From Prevotellaceae bacterium (GTDB lineage Bacteria; Bacteroidota; Bacteroidia; Bacteroidales; Bacteroidaceae): a DNA stretch of 14,079 nucleotides. The stretch lies in NCBI GenBank assembly GCA_021153165.1, contig JAGKTZ010000052.1, positions 1-14,079 of the forward strand, read 5' to 3'. The notes beneath the pieces are model-generated. The model was not told the DNA's origin and did not search any database. It saw only the letters and a list, made by a program, of their open reading frames with translations. Shown here in pieces: positions 13,802 to 14,079 of the stretch (position 1 is its first letter; each line of letters begins with the position of its first letter). A program made the translations under genes and the position numbers.

Positions 13802-14079
13802 AACTAATGCCTCGAGAATCGCGTATTTCAAAACTAAAAATCGCCAGTCCGCAAATACGCGAACTACGCGACATTAGAATTGGCCTGATTTAAGGAAAAA
13901 TAGAACACTTCTTGATGGTTTTGTGGTGTTTTAGAACATGAATGTATCTTCTCTGCTAAAAAAATGATGAGATTTGGTGTAAAAAAGTCAAGACATTGTG
14001 AAAATTTTGCGCCGTTTCGTTGAAAAAAGGTCTAACCTTTTTTGAAAAAGGTCAAGGTTTTTTCTGTCGAGGCCTTGAT
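13802..14079. repeat. 278-bp intergenic dispersed repeat, copy 2
   Basis: This is the same orientation and same length to the window edge as copy 1, aligned without gaps at a constant offset of 8049. It may continue past 14079. It starts 45 bases upstream of the LTA synthase family gene and contains the palindrome ACCTTTTTTGAAAAAGGT (14035-14052), preceded by AAAAAAGGT (14023-14031), which can pair with the same ACCTTTTTT. Near its ends GCCTCGA occurs in inverted positions (AATGCCTCGAG at the start, the reverse of TCGAGGCCTT at the end), hinting at short terminal inverted repeats. No gene is seen in 13758-14079. Confidence 0.83.

Noticed and set aside
1..14079. tRNA, rRNA, CRISPR array, insertion sequence or integrase
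   Set aside because: No regularly spaced direct repeats, tRNA T-arm-like motif in a cloverleaf context, transposase or recombinase motifs were found on reading both strands by eye.

Overview
The window looks like chromosomal DNA from the phylum Bacteroidota, order Bacteroidales, of a Prevotella/Porphyromonas-like kind. The evidence is a C-terminal type IX secretion (T9SS type A) sorting domain, an Omp28-type lipoprotein, DUF4292 and DUF6029 family proteins, an EnvC-like LytM protein, and promoter candidates of the Bacteroidota type (-7 box TAnnTTTG). Identifications rest on family knowledge and visible motifs; no database search was possible.

Plus-strand left part (1-5711). The window opens inside an unrecognised AT-rich gene. 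It is followed closely by a DUF4292 outer-envelope lipoprotein and an EnvC-like LytM/coiled-coil protein, which form a compact envelope operon. Then come quinolinate synthase nadA (NAD biosynthesis) and a clear intrinsic terminator. A 460-base gap carries a canonical Bacteroidota promoter and a strongly structured RNA of about 180 nt. Directly downstream is a stand-alone PD-(D/E)XK nuclease of the HsdR N-terminal / predicted type IV restriction class, closed by a strong terminator.

Minus-strand right part (13757 down to 6139). Read in the direction of transcription, this holds an LTA-synthase-family alkaline-phosphatase-fold membrane enzyme, a TlpA-like thioredoxin, a DUF6029 outer-membrane beta-barrel, an Omp28-type CXXC lipoprotein, a T9SS-sorted secreted protein, and a secreted DUF3887-alpha/beta hydrolase. 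The middle four look like one envelope/secretion module, with a promoter candidate ahead of the thioredoxin.

The minus-strand block is bracketed by two same-orientation copies of a 278-bp intergenic repeat (5753-6030 and 13802-14079). They align without gaps at about 75% identity by hand count and end in an A/T-rich palindromic module. The second copy runs to the window edge. No tRNA, rRNA, CRISPR array, insertion sequence or integrase was seen.

The two least explained items are the structured RNA next to the nuclease gene and the 278-bp repeat family.
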